Assembly: GCF_030913705.1 (NCBI RefSeq)
Contig: NZ_CP133190.1
Coordinates: 1,922,001-1,986,000 of the forward strand
Direction of reading: 5' to 3'
From: Anaerocolumna sp. MB42-C2
GTDB taxonomy: Bacteria > Bacillota > Clostridia > Lachnospirales > Lachnospiraceae
DNA length: 64,000 bases
The translations under genes and the position numbers were made by a program. The notes under the pieces were generated by a model. It was not told where the DNA came from, did no database searches, and saw only the letters and a list, made by a program, of their open reading frames with translations. Positions 36,554 to 45,019 of the stretch are shown here, piece by piece. Numbering within the stretch: position 1 is the first letter of the stretch; every line of letters begins with the position of its first letter.

Positions 36554-37275
36554 ATGCGCTTGTAATTGAGCTGCGGAAAGAAAAGCGTACAGGAGTAATT
36601 CCTGTGCTGCTGGCGGTTGGCGTTCTGGGAGTGGCGTACGCCTTTGTCAATTTCTTCGTGCGGAAAGATACCCTGCTGAACCTGCCTCTGGCCCCGATGG
36701 ACGTTCTGCTGACCCAGCTCTACGGCATGATCATGATCTTAAATATGTTTGGCGTCGTCGTCGCCGCCTGCATGGTCTACAACATGGATTTTAAGGGAAA
36801 CGCAATTAAAAAGATGTATATGCTGCCCATGAGTGTGCCGGGAATGTACTTTTGCAAATTTTTAATCTTGACTGTGATGCTTTTGATAGCAGTGTCGTTG
36901 CAAAATCTTGCTCTAATGAAAATCGGCATGACCGAACTGCCGCAAAGTACCTTTGAACTCGGGACGTTGGTGCGGTTTGCAGCCTATTCGTTTATCACAA
37001 CTATGCCTGTGCTGTCCTTTATGCTTTGTATTTCATCCCGCTTTGAAAATATGTGGGTTCCTCTCGGTATCGGAGTTGCAGGATTTTTAAGCGGAATGGC
37101 CTTGGCAAACTTGAAAGCTGCTTTGCTGATGATCCACCCCTTTGTTGTGATGCTAAAACCCGCAGTTGCCATGAGTGCGCAACCGGATAGCACGGTGATC
37201 CTTGTTTCTTTGGTGGAAACAATTCTTTTCCTTGGGGCAGGTCTGTGGATGGCAAAACATCTGCGCTATGAATAA
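36550..37275 (+). CDS. Lantibiotic-immunity ABC transporter permease (LanE/MutE type)
   Basis: A 241-residue ABC-2 permease with six hydrophobic segments. The beginning MNALVIELRKEKRTGVIPV and the MYNMDF-KGNAIKKMYMLPMS region are typical of the permeases that expel or displace lantibiotics from the membrane. Four-base overlap with the ATPase gene. Codon choice is GC-rich (ctg, gtc, gcc) compared with neighbours outside this module. Together with the next gene it forms the membrane part of a CprABC-like exporter. Confidence 0.87.
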   Translation: MNALVIELRKEKRTGVIPVLLAVGVLGVAYAFVNFFVRKDTLLNLPLAPMDVLLTQLYGMIMILNMFGVVVAACMVYNMDFKGNAIKKMYMLPMSVPGMYFCKFLILTVMLLIAVSLQNLALMKIGMTELPQSTFELGTLVRFAAYSFITTMPVLSFMLCISSRFENMWVPLGIGVAGFLSGMALANLKAALLMIHPFVVMLKPAVAMSAQPDSTVILVSLVETILFLGAGLWMAKHLRYE

Positions 37276-37290
37276 AGAAGGAGGATTGAA

Positions 37291-38055
37291 ATGAGTTTAT
37301 TAGAACTGCTTAAAATTGAATTTATGAAAGTGAAGCGTTCAAAAATTGTTCCTTTGATTTTTATTGCCCCGTTATTGGTGGTAGCATCCGGGATTGCAAA
37401 TTTGAGCAGCTATTTCACACCGGAATATACCAATGCGTGGCCAGCTATGTTCATTCAAAGCGCATTGGTCTATGCCTATTATCTGCTTCCGCTCAGCATG
37501 ATTATAGTTTGTGTCATGATTGCTGGACGGGAAACGCAGAATAACGGCATTATGAAAATGCTGGCTCTGCCGGTTAGCCGGTATGCGCTTTCTCTGGCAA
37601 AGTTTTGTGTGCTGATGTTTTATCTTTTGATGGAAATGGTAGTGTTCCTCGCGGTATTCGTTGCTGCCGGATTGATTGCGACAAGCACGATGGGAATTAC
37701 GGAAACGCTGCCTGTCCTCTATTTGTTGAAATGGTGCGCCGGACTATTCCTTACTATGTTACCTTGTGTTGCTACGATGTGGGCTGTTACGGTGCTGTTT
37801 GAAAAGCCGTTGCTTTCTGTTGGCTTGAACTTGCTGCTTGTAATTCCCGGTGTTCTGGTCGCAAATACACCGCTTTGGATTGTCTATTCTTATTGCTACA
37901 GCGGCTATTTGGTATCCTGTTCACTGCACGAATTTACAACAAACACTTCAGAGCCAGCTTTCGAGTTGTTTCCGTTCCTGCCCTGTGCGGCTTTGATCTT
38001 TGCGTTGGTACTCATATTAGCGGTAACACAATTTGGAAAGAAAGAAATGAGGTAA
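37291..38055 (+). CDS. Lantibiotic-immunity ABC transporter permease (LanG/MutG type)
   Basis: A 254-residue second ABC-2 permease, about six membrane spans, beginning MSLLELLKIEFMKVKRSKIVPLI as family members do, with the loop GRETQNNGIMKMLALPVSRYALSLAK. GAAGGAGG lies just before the ATG. No lanthipeptide precursor or modification gene is nearby, so this is a stand-alone resistance transporter rather than self-immunity. Confidence 0.87.
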   Translation: MSLLELLKIEFMKVKRSKIVPLIFIAPLLVVASGIANLSSYFTPEYTNAWPAMFIQSALVYAYYLLPLSMIIVCVMIAGRETQNNGIMKMLALPVSRYALSLAKFCVLMFYLLMEMVVFLAVFVAAGLIATSTMGITETLPVLYLLKWCAGLFLTMLPCVATMWAVTVLFEKPLLSVGLNLLLVIPGVLVANTPLWIVYSYCYSGYLVSCSLHEFTTNTSEPAFELFPFLPCAALIFALVLILAVTQFGKKEMR

Positions 38056-38059
38056 AAAG

Positions 38060-38356
38060 ATGGAAAGTAAGAAACTACAAAAAGTAAGCGTAGCTGCATT
38101 GATTGTCAGTGTACTGCCGCTGACAACTTTTATTCCGATTATATTGAAAATTACTCTGTCAGATGGAGTACGCGGCATTTGGGCTGGGGCCAATATTCTT
38201 TTTATTCTGGCAGGGCTTTGTCTCTCTATACCATGTGTCAAAAACTGCGAAACTCGTAGCATTGTAAATATCATTGCTATGATAATAAGTGTCGTGCTGA
38301 TTCTGATCGTAATTGGAATAATTATTCTGGCGTTTTTTTTGAATTTCCTACAGTAA
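38060..38356 (+). CDS. Small membrane protein of the immunity module
   Basis: A 98-residue protein with three hydrophobic segments (about 10-32, 38-56, 66-97) and a lysine-containing N-terminus MESKKLQKVSV. It follows the second permease by four bases, so it belongs to the transporter operon. I do not recognise the family. It could be an accessory immunity protein or a passenger. Confidence 0.7.
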   Translation: MESKKLQKVSVAALIVSVLPLTTFIPIILKITLSDGVRGIWAGANILFILAGLCLSIPCVKNCETRSIVNIIAMIISVVLILIVIGIIILAFFLNFLQ

Positions 38357-38384
38357 AATGATTTGTTTCCTTGTCTAAATATAG

Positions 38385-38515
38385 AATTTTTAGGTGAATT
38401 GCAGCGCGACCGAAACTAACAGCTTCGGCTATTCTGTTCTCCTCGCAGAATTTCTGTATTCTTCTCTTGGAGATAATTGATCAGCGGCCTGCTGAACGGA
38501 TATATAATCAAGCAT
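38385..38515 (-). pseudogene. Frameshifted HTH/excisionase-like regulator remnant
   Basis: From ATG 38515, with GGAGG seven bases upstream, the frame reads MLDYISVQQAADQ and then stops at codon 29. In another frame the sequence continues ISKRRIQKFCEENRIAEAV and SFGRA, which is the second half of the small HTH proteins common in Clostridial integrative elements. One frameshift therefore splits a roughly 60-codon gene, and its end is degraded. It suggests the neighbouring immunity module arrived with mobile DNA. Confidence 0.7.
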
Positions 38516-38832
38516 TTATATTCCTCCATAATATATCTTAATTACAGTATTTACGCAAAAGCGAATAAAATCAATAACCGCCTTGCATAGCCAGTCCTCT
38601 CACTTTAATTAAGCGAGGAGGCTGGCACACTTTCACTTTAGTGACCCTCCACCCCTGGTGCGTAATGTGCATCCTGCCGGTCGGGCTTTTTATTTCATAG
38701 TAAAAACCTGTCCTAATACTTACCTTGGTTGTTTCTGCAGGTAATAAATCGGGACAGGTTTTTATTTTTTAAACATATTTTCTAATGTTATTTTATATCA
38801 TCTAAAAAGCATTTATTATTTGCTTTTTTATA
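38516..38832. other. Spacer with integrative-element-like scraps
   Basis: 317 bases with no gene. An imperfect GC-rich hairpin lies at about 38591-38626 (CCAGTCCTCTC / GCGAGGAGGCTGG), followed by GTGACCCTCCACCCC and a terminator at 38702-38763. From memory this kind of sequence borders Tn1549-like elements; I could not check that. Confidence 0.35.
38702..38763 (+). terminator. Terminator after the immunity module
   Basis: AAAAACCTGTCC (38702-38713) pairs with GGACAGGTTTTT (38752-38763), with a possible inner TTACC/GGTAA stem. The plus strand continues TATTTTTTAAA, so it terminates rightward transcripts; the A-rich left side also allows leftward activity. Confidence 0.75.
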
Positions 38833-39165
38833 CTATTTTTCTTTTTCTGCTGTATTTGGCTTTTCAACTTCAACAACAGCTGTTTTTTTCATAGGAATAC
38901 GACAGTTTTTATTATTTCCGAACTCTACAATGATTACTTCTTCCATAACATCAATGATCACTCCATAGAAACCGCTGGATGTAAGAATGCTGTCTCCTGG
39001 TGCAAGAGTAGAAATCAACGCTTCCATGGCTCTTTGCTGTTTTTTCTGTGGACGAATTGCCATAAAATAAAATGCAAGTCCCATGATTACAATCCAGAAA
39101 ACCATCATGATTAAGGACGTTCCTCCACCTGGAGCCGTCTGCGTTAAAAAAATAAGGTTATTCAT
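38833..39165 (-). CDS. yajC: Preprotein translocase subunit YajC
   Basis: A 110-residue protein with one N-terminal membrane helix (about 18-36, SLIMMVFWIVIMGLAFYFM) followed by the conserved RPQKKQQRAMEALISTLAPGDSILTSSGFYGVI segment that defines YajC (split here for length: RPQKKQQ, PGDSILTSSGFYG). It is an accessory subunit of the Sec translocon. AGGAGG precedes the ATG. It lies downstream of tgt on the same strand, the usual tgt-yajC order, though a repeat element separates them. Confidence 0.93.
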   Translation of the reverse strand: MNNLIFLTQTAPGGGTSLIMMVFWIVIMGLAFYFMAIRPQKKQQRAMEALISTLAPGDSILTSSGFYGVIIDVMEEVIIVEFGNNKNCRIPMKKTAVVEVEKPNTAEKEK

Positions 39166-39254
39166 AAAATTCCTCCTGTTATTATATAAATTTATTGTTA
39201 TGGTACACCCATATACTAAATCAGGAACCGTTATGTTGTTCCAAAATGCTAAAC

Positions 39255-39417
39255 GTTACAATTCACTTCCCTGCAAAAGCAGCAGTTCCGTGAACAATAA
39301 CACGCTTCGCGATGCATACAAAACGCAAAGAAAGTCTTTTGTTGCTGCAATTCTCTGGTTTTCTGTGACAATACACTCACAAAAAACACGTCGCGTTTAT
39401 TGCCTGTGAACAGTAAC
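39255..39417. repeat. Terminal-inverted-repeat element, copy 1
   Basis: A 163-bp element bounded by GTTACAATTCAC and GTGAACAGTAAC, inverted with two mismatches. Its interior (CCCTGCAAAAGC, GTGAACAATAACA, CTTCGCG, CTGCAATTCTC, GGTTTTCTGTGAC, CACTCNCAAAAA, ACACNTCGC) matches copy 2 at 50416-50585 in the same orientation. It lies in the tgt-yajC spacer, three bases beyond the tgt stop codon. No transposase is encoded; a MITE-like or palindromic dispersed repeat is likely. Confidence 0.75.
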
Positions 39418-39419
39418 TG

Positions 39420-40553
39420 TTAAATTTCACCGTCAGCAAAACCTTTTAATTTATCTTTTTTATATTCTTTATATCTTTGCTGTTCAATCGCCTCTCTAAT
39501 CTCTTCCATCATATTATTATAAAAATAAAGATTATGAGTAACTAAAAGTCTCAGACCCAGCATTTCTTTTGCTTTCAATAAATGTCTGATGTATGCCCTG
39601 CTGTAATGCTTGCAGCTCGGACATTCACACCCCTCTTCTATCGGCCTGCCATCTAATTCATATTTGGCATTAAGCAGATTCATTTTTCCATGGTTGGTAT
39701 ATGCATTGCCGTGACGGCCGTTTCTTGCAGGATATACACAATCAAAAAAGTCTACTCCTCGTTCTACTGATTCCAAAATATTCTCCGGTGTTCCTACACC
39801 CATTAAGTAAGTAGGTTTTTCTAAAGGGAGAAACGGAACCGTTTCTTCTATAATGCGGTACATCTCCTCATGGGACTCTCCGACTGCCAGTCCTCCTAAA
39901 GCATAACCGTCTAAATCCAACTCAGAAATCCTCTTGGCATGCTCAATACGAATATCTTCAAACGTACCGCCCTGATTAATTCCAAATAACATCTGCTGCC
40001 TGTTAATGGTATCATCAAGGGAATTAAGCTTTGCCATCTCATTTTTACATCGCTTAAGCCATCTGGTGGTTCTGTCTACAGAATTCTGCATATATTCCCT
40101 GGTTGCCGGATGCGGCGGACATTCATCAAAAGCCATGGCTATCGTAGAGGCAAGATTGGATTGTATCTGCATACTTTCTTCCGGACCCATAAAAATCTTA
40201 CGACCATCTACATGGGAACTAAAATATACACCTTCTTCTTTTATCTTCCGAAGCCCCGCGAGAGAAAAGACCTGAAAACCGCCTGAATCCGTTAAGATAG
40301 GTTTGTCCCATACCATAAACTTATGAAGACCTCCCAGTTTCTTAATTACCTGGTCACCCGGCCTTACATGTAAATGATAGGTATTGGATAGTTCTACCTG
40401 AGTCTTCATACCCTGTAAATCCATGGTAGATACCGCACCTTTAATTGCTGCCGCAGTACCCACATTCATAAATACAGGTGTCTGAATCGTGCCGTGGACG
40501 GTGTTAAACTCTCCTCGCTTTGCATTACCGTCTCTGCATATTAACCTATACAT
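39420..40553 (-). CDS. tgt: Queuine tRNA-ribosyltransferase
   Basis: A 377-residue enzyme exchanging guanine 34 for preQ1 in GUN-anticodon tRNAs. Catalytic segments: ILTDSGGFQVFSL (general acid/base Asp), YALGGLAVGES, FDCVYPARNGRHGNAYT (nucleophile Asp) and the zinc site CECPSCKHYSRAYIRHLL...H. Length is normal. The ATG at 40553 follows GGAG at six bases. Expected partner yajC is next downstream. In a preQ1-using bacterium the queuosine pathway genes should be elsewhere. Confidence 0.97.
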   Translation of the reverse strand: MYRLICRDGNAKRGEFNTVHGTIQTPVFMNVGTAAAIKGAVSTMDLQGMKTQVELSNTYHLHVRPGDQVIKKLGGLHKFMVWDKPILTDSGGFQVFSLAGLRKIKEEGVYFSSHVDGRKIFMGPEESMQIQSNLASTIAMAFDECPPHPATREYMQNSVDRTTRWLKRCKNEMAKLNSLDDTINRQQMLFGINQGGTFEDIRIEHAKRISELDLDGYALGGLAVGESHEEMYRIIEETVPFLPLEKPTYLMGVGTPENILESVERGVDFFDCVYPARNGRHGNAYTNHGKMNLLNAKYELDGRPIEEGCECPSCKHYSRAYIRHLLKAKEMLGLRLLVTHNLYFYNNMMEEIREAIEQQRYKEYKKDKLKGFADGEI

Positions 40554-40769
40554 ATATTTCTCCGTTCTAATTCCATAATAAATTACCGCTTATCATTATG
40601 TTTAATCTAACGCTACAAGTATACCTGTTATGGAATTCTTTTTCAACTAAAATTTTCATTTAAGTTGTAAAGTTATTATAAAATCAGTATTCCTTAATTC
40701 CATATATTGTTGCAATTTTCCAATTTTATTGATAAAATGTAAATAATTACTATATCAAGGAAGATAATT

Positions 40770-43349
40770 ATGTCGATAAAAAAAACCTTAAGAATAACCT
40801 TAATTATATTTTCTATTGTACCAATTATCATCGTATCTATACTGGCATATCAACTTATTGCCGGCAGATTAATTTCGATTAAACGTGATAATTTAAACCA
40901 ATTGGCAGTTACGAACAGCAACGGCTTAAAAGCAATGGTTAAAAACCAGCAAACTGAGATTAATCTACTTGCCATACAAAACCAGATATATAATCTGGCA
41001 CTATATAATCAATCATTAGTACATCTTACTAAAAAAGACGATAAGGATCTTTTAAGAAGTGCCATGGAATTATTAAAAAAACGTCATGCTCTTTATCCCT
41101 CCTGTTCACGGATAACGGTATATAACACAAGATTTCAGGCCATAGCCAGCTCCGATAAATCCATTGTTAATACGGATTACTCCGACAGCGTAACACTTTC
41201 CTATATAAAAGCAACAGGTTGTGCCGCCAGCGGTGTCAGCGGACTGATTAAAAATCCACAACTTTCCTTTAACGATATTACAAATAAAGTAAGCTCTTAC
41301 TGTATCGAAATAGGTTGTCCCATAACCACAGAGATAGATGGCTATTCAACTATAATAGGCTATATTATCAGCACGATTGATTTGTCTTATTTTAAAGACT
41401 TTTTAAGCTCCATTAAAATGGGCGAAACCGGATTTGGTCTTGTTTTGGATAAAAGCGGAATCATTGTGTATCATCCAGATTCCAGATTAATCGGTACCAG
41501 TATTGATAATGAAAAACTTGGATCTTTAGTAAGCAGCTACTATACCGGTAAGATTTCTCAAAACGGTGCGTTTTCATATACCTACGATAATATTCGTAAA
41601 ATTTACGGTTATAGTGTCATTCCGGAACTTGACTGGGTTTTACTGGTTAAACAGGATGTATCGGAAATCATTCATCTCGCTGTAATAATTATATATGTCC
41701 TGGGATGGACTGTGGTTATCCTTATCATTTTTATGATTTTCGTAAGCAATAAATTTGCTAAATCTTATACGGATCCCATAATAGACCTAAAAGATGTCAT
41801 GCGTACCGCATCAGACGGAAACCTGGAGGTACAATCCAATATTAAAGCCAATAATGAATTCGGTGAACTATCCAGAAGTTTTAATAAGATGTTACATATT
41901 ATTAAGGGAAACTATAATGAATTAACAGCAATGCATGAAGAATTGATCACCAACGAAGAACAGCTTAGAAATAATTATAATAAGATAGAGTATCTTGCAT
42001 ATCATGATATTTTAACTAACTTACCCAATAAACTGGCATTTACCGAACGGGTAAACAGTACCTTGTCTTTGTCACCGGGATCGAATAAAGTACATGCCGT
42101 TTACTTTGTGGATCTGGATAATTTTAAAACCGTTAATGATACTCTTGGACATGACTATGGCGATAATTTATTAACCCAGACGGCCGAACAACTCCTTTCC
42201 TTAATTACTTCTGACGATATCCTCGCCAGAGCAGGAGGCGATGAATTTTTAATTTTCCGTGAAAACCTAAGCAACCAAAGAGAAGCTACTGAGTTTGGAG
42301 CAAAAGTAATCGATGCTTTTAAAAAACCTTTTAATCTAAACGGAGAAATCGCTTATGTATCCATGAGTATCGGTATTGCCATTTACCCCAAAAACGGGAC
42401 TTTAACCAATGTACTGATTAAGAATGCCGATATAGCTATGTACAAATCCAAGGATACTGGTAAAAACAAATATACTTTATTTGATAAAAGTATGGAGGAT
42501 GAGTTAAACAGAAATACTATTATTCTTGAAATATTACGGAAAGCCATAGAAAATAATGAAATTTATGTAAAATACCAGCCCCAGGTTAATATCATTACCA
42601 ATAAAATTATAGGCTTTGAGGCTTTAATGAGAATTAAGAGTGCGAAATTAGGAGAGCTGTCTCCCACTGAGTTTATCCCAATTGCAGAAGAGAGCGGATT
42701 AATTGTGGAATTAGGGGAATGGATTTTAAAAGAAGCCTGCAGATTTAACAAAAACCTGATGGAACTTGGCTATACTCCATATATTGTATCGGTAAATATC
42801 TCTTCTGTTCAGATTAACCGTACAGGGTTTATTACTATGCTTGATAATGTATTAAAAGAAACATCTCTTCCGCCCAGATATCTGGAATTGGAAATAACAG
42901 AAAGTACGATTGTATCCTCCATAACCGATGCCGTCACCTTATTAAACAGCCTTCAGGCTTTAGGAGTTCGTATATCCTTAGATGATTTTGGTACAGGTTA
43001 TTCCTCCTTAAATTACTTAACCAGTATGCCAATTAATACTCTTAAAATCGATAAATCTTTTATAGATAATATCAGCAAAAATGAAAAGGACTCCTTGATC
43101 GCAGAAGCAATTATTCATCTGGCACATAGTATTGATGTAGAGGTTATAGCTGAGGGTGTAGAATTTAATGATCAGTTAAGTATTTTACAAGCTAAAAATT
43201 GTGATATCATTCAGGGTTATATCTACAGCAAACCCTTAAACCCTTCCAGATTATTATCAGTCCTTGATTCAGATAAAGTAAATATTAAGTATACTAAGAA
43301 AGAGGCTGGCTTGCCGGACTCTGGCGATGACATCCTGTCACTTCAGTGA
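40770..43349 (+). CDS. Membrane GGDEF-EAL cyclic-di-GMP enzyme with dCACHE sensor
   Basis: An 859-residue signalling protein. Helix about 8-28, an extracellular dCACHE-type sensor about 30-300, second helix about 306-330, HAMP about 335-385, a short coiled coil, a GGDEF domain (about 410-570; RAGGDEFLIF intact) and an EAL domain (about 590-840; GFEALMRI, LDDFGTGYSSLNYL, EVIAEGVE intact). Both synthesis and hydrolysis of cyclic-di-GMP are therefore possible; the net activity cannot be told from sequence. A single-gene unit with its own AAGGAAG ribosome site and a hairpin downstream. Confidence 0.93.
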   Translation: MSIKKTLRITLIIFSIVPIIIVSILAYQLIAGRLISIKRDNLNQLAVTNSNGLKAMVKNQQTEINLLAIQNQIYNLALYNQSLVHLTKKDDKDLLRSAMELLKKRHALYPSCSRITVYNTRFQAIASSDKSIVNTDYSDSVTLSYIKATGCAASGVSGLIKNPQLSFNDITNKVSSYCIEIGCPITTEIDGYSTIIGYIISTIDLSYFKDFLSSIKMGETGFGLVLDKSGIIVYHPDSRLIGTSIDNEKLGSLVSSYYTGKISQNGAFSYTYDNIRKIYGYSVIPELDWVLLVKQDVSEIIHLAVIIIYVLGWTVVILIIFMIFVSNKFAKSYTDPIIDLKDVMRTASDGNLEVQSNIKANNEFGELSRSFNKMLHIIKGNYNELTAMHEELITNEEQLRNNYNKIEYLAYHDILTNLPNKLAFTERVNSTLSLSPGSNKVHAVYFVDLDNFKTVNDTLGHDYGDNLLTQTAEQLLSLITSDDILARAGGDEFLIFRENLSNQREATEFGAKVIDAFKKPFNLNGEIAYVSMSIGIAIYPKNGTLTNVLIKNADIAMYKSKDTGKNKYTLFDKSMEDELNRNTIILEILRKAIENNEIYVKYQPQVNIITNKIIGFEALMRIKSAKLGELSPTEFIPIAEESGLIVELGEWILKEACRFNKNLMELGYTPYIVSVNISSVQINRTGFITMLDNVLKETSLPPRYLELEITESTIVSSITDAVTLLNSLQALGVRISLDDFGTGYSSLNYLTSMPINTLKIDKSFIDNISKNEKDSLIAEAIIHLAHSIDVEVIAEGVEFNDQLSILQAKNCDIIQGYIYSKPLNPSRLLSVLDSDKVNIKYTKKEAGLPDSGDDILSLQ

Positions 43350-43378
43350 CATTCTACCTCCGCTGCTGATGAACTAAA

Positions 43379-43404
43379 GGGCATGCTGTAATTGCAGCAT
43401 ACCC
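43379..43404 (+). terminator. Hairpin after the GGDEF-EAL gene
   Basis: GGGCATGCTG (43379-43388) pairs with CAGCATACCC (43395-43404), one mismatch, loop six. Followed by TCTATCTATG, so at best a weak terminator; it also lies at the end of the convergent HPr-like gene. Confidence 0.5.
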
Positions 43405-43446
43405 TCTATCTATGATTCGAATAAACATTATATAACGCGATTCCGG

Positions 43447-43674
43447 TTATTCTACTGCATATTTTTTTATAGCATTTTCCAGATTACAATTATAACCATG
43501 GTAAGACACATTTAAATTTTGAGATATATCAAGGCTCATAATGCCAAGAAAAGACTTTGCATCAACAATTATTCTATTATAGTACAAATCTATATCGAAA
43601 TCACATTGTTCCGCGGCATTAACAAAATCTATTACTTCCTCCGGCGTACTCAGTTTAATCTTTTTAACTTCCAC
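43447..43674 (-). CDS. HPr-like protein lacking the phosphohistidine
   Basis: A 75-residue protein. The segment IIVDAKSFLGIMSLDISQN matches the Ser-46 region and following helix of HPr phosphocarriers, and overall length and strand order fit an HPr fold. The N-terminal active-site His of HPr is absent: the equivalent stretch reads FVNAAEQCDFDIDL. It is therefore unlikely to carry phosphate to PTS enzymes and may be regulatory. The GTG at 43674 has GGAGG nine bases upstream. Monocistronic. Confidence 0.75.
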   Translation of the reverse strand: MEVKKIKLSTPEEVIDFVNAAEQCDFDIDLYYNRIIVDAKSFLGIMSLDISQNLNVSYHGYNCNLENAIKKYAVE

Positions 43675-44055
43675 TTCTATAGTCCTCCAAATAAATTGCT
43701 TTCTCTATTATAAACGGCTAGAGATTTTATATCATGTTTTATAGTATAAGTCAATTTGTCGAATCGGTGCAATTCCAAACATATTATTTACTTTTATTTA
43801 TTTTTTATAAGAAAAATCGGTTATGTTTTTTGTTCTTATTAAAATATTACATAATTATTTATACTTATCTATTTTTTTAGAAATAAATATCACTAAGTTA
43901 ATTTCGTATTCCCTGTATAATTTCTACAATCAAACCGCAATTATATCTGCTTTTTACCTATATCCATTTCTTCATGTAATGTACTATAATAGAATAGATA
44001 TGGAATCATATTCCATTAATTAATACTGAAGTAATCAGAAAGTAAAGGTGATACT
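43675..44055. other. AT-rich divergent spacer
   Basis: 381 very AT-rich bases between the HPr-like and MoxR genes. TATAAT at about 43985-43990 may be the -10 of the MoxR operon, without a convincing -35. A 66-codon frame here has no ribosome site and is AT-biased noise. Confidence 0.4.
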
Positions 44056-45012
44056 ATGGATATAATTGAATTACAGTCTCAAGCAGACAAGATTAAGCAT
44101 AATATTGAAAAAGTTATTATCGGTAAATCTCAGGTTATAGATTTAATTCTCACTTCACTCCTTGCAGGTGGACATATTCTTCTTGAAGATGTACCTGGCA
44201 CAGGAAAAACAGTACTCGCCAAATCGCTGGCGAAATCATTTGCTGCTGACTTTAAACGAATTCAATTCACACCGGATCTTCTTCCGTCCGATATAACCGG
44301 TCTAAATTATTATAATCAGAAATTAGGGGAATTTACATTTCGAAGCGGACCGGTATTTACCAATATACTCCTCGCAGATGAAATTAACCGTGCTACTCCA
44401 AGAACCCAATCCAGCTTGCTGGAATGCATGGAAGAAAAACAAATTACCATTGACGGACAAACCTACCTTTTGGAAAAACCCTTTTTAGTAATAGCAACTC
44501 AAAATCCTGTTGAAACAGCAGGTACATTTCCTCTGCCAGAAGCGCAGTTAGACCGTTTTCTCATGCAGATTGGAATGGGATTTCCGAATTTTACCGAAGA
44601 AATTGCTATTTTAAATCGTTTTATCCAGGCTGATCCATTAGAAGAACTAGATAGTGTATGTACCAAAGAAAAATTGTCCGCTATGCAGAATTTAATTAAA
44701 TCTGTTTATGTTCACCCTTCTCTAATGGAATATATGATTTCGATTATTCATCAAACAAGAACCCATAAAGGTATTGCATTGGGAGTAAGTCCAAGAGGAA
44801 GCCTTGCTTTCTTAAGAGCTGTACAGGCTTATTCCGCAATCAAAGGGAAACAATATGTTACTCCGGAAATTATACAGACGATTGCACCTTACGTATTAGC
44901 CCACCGAATTATTTTAAGAACAGGCTTCCAAAAAGGAGCTGCTTCCAATGATATTATTTTTGATATATTAAAAGATGTTCCTGTTCCAACCGAGGATTTT
45001 ACCAGGAGGTAA
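44056..45012 (+). CDS. MoxR-family AAA+ ATPase
   Basis: A 318-residue AAA+ protein. Walker A EDVPGTGKTVLAKSLA, Walker B LLADEINRATPRTQSSLLE, sensor 1 VIATQNPVE, arginine finger region and sensor 2 GVSPRGSLAFLRA are complete. MoxR ATPases act as chaperones with von Willebrand or DUF58 partners, which is the next gene. AAAGGTGAT precedes the ATG. Three-gene operon with DUF58 and a membrane protein; the target complex is unknown. Confidence 0.93.
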   Translation: MDIIELQSQADKIKHNIEKVIIGKSQVIDLILTSLLAGGHILLEDVPGTGKTVLAKSLAKSFAADFKRIQFTPDLLPSDITGLNYYNQKLGEFTFRSGPVFTNILLADEINRATPRTQSSLLECMEEKQITIDGQTYLLEKPFLVIATQNPVETAGTFPLPEAQLDRFLMQIGMGFPNFTEEIAILNRFIQADPLEELDSVCTKEKLSAMQNLIKSVYVHPSLMEYMISIIHQTRTHKGIALGVSPRGSLAFLRAVQAYSAIKGKQYVTPEIIQTIAPYVLAHRIILRTGFQKGAASNDIIFDILKDVPVPTEDFTRR

Positions 45013-45019
45013 TTGATCC

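Noticed and set aside
39083..39409. 108-codon plus-strand frame across the yajC start and first inverted-repeat element
   Set aside because: It overlaps yajC antisense and the repeat; composition and start are not gene-like.
43823..44023. 66-codon plus-strand frame upstream of the MoxR gene
   Set aside because: Its composition is AT-biased (Tyr/Leu/Ile/Asn), it lacks a ribosome site and it sits in a spacer of the same bias.
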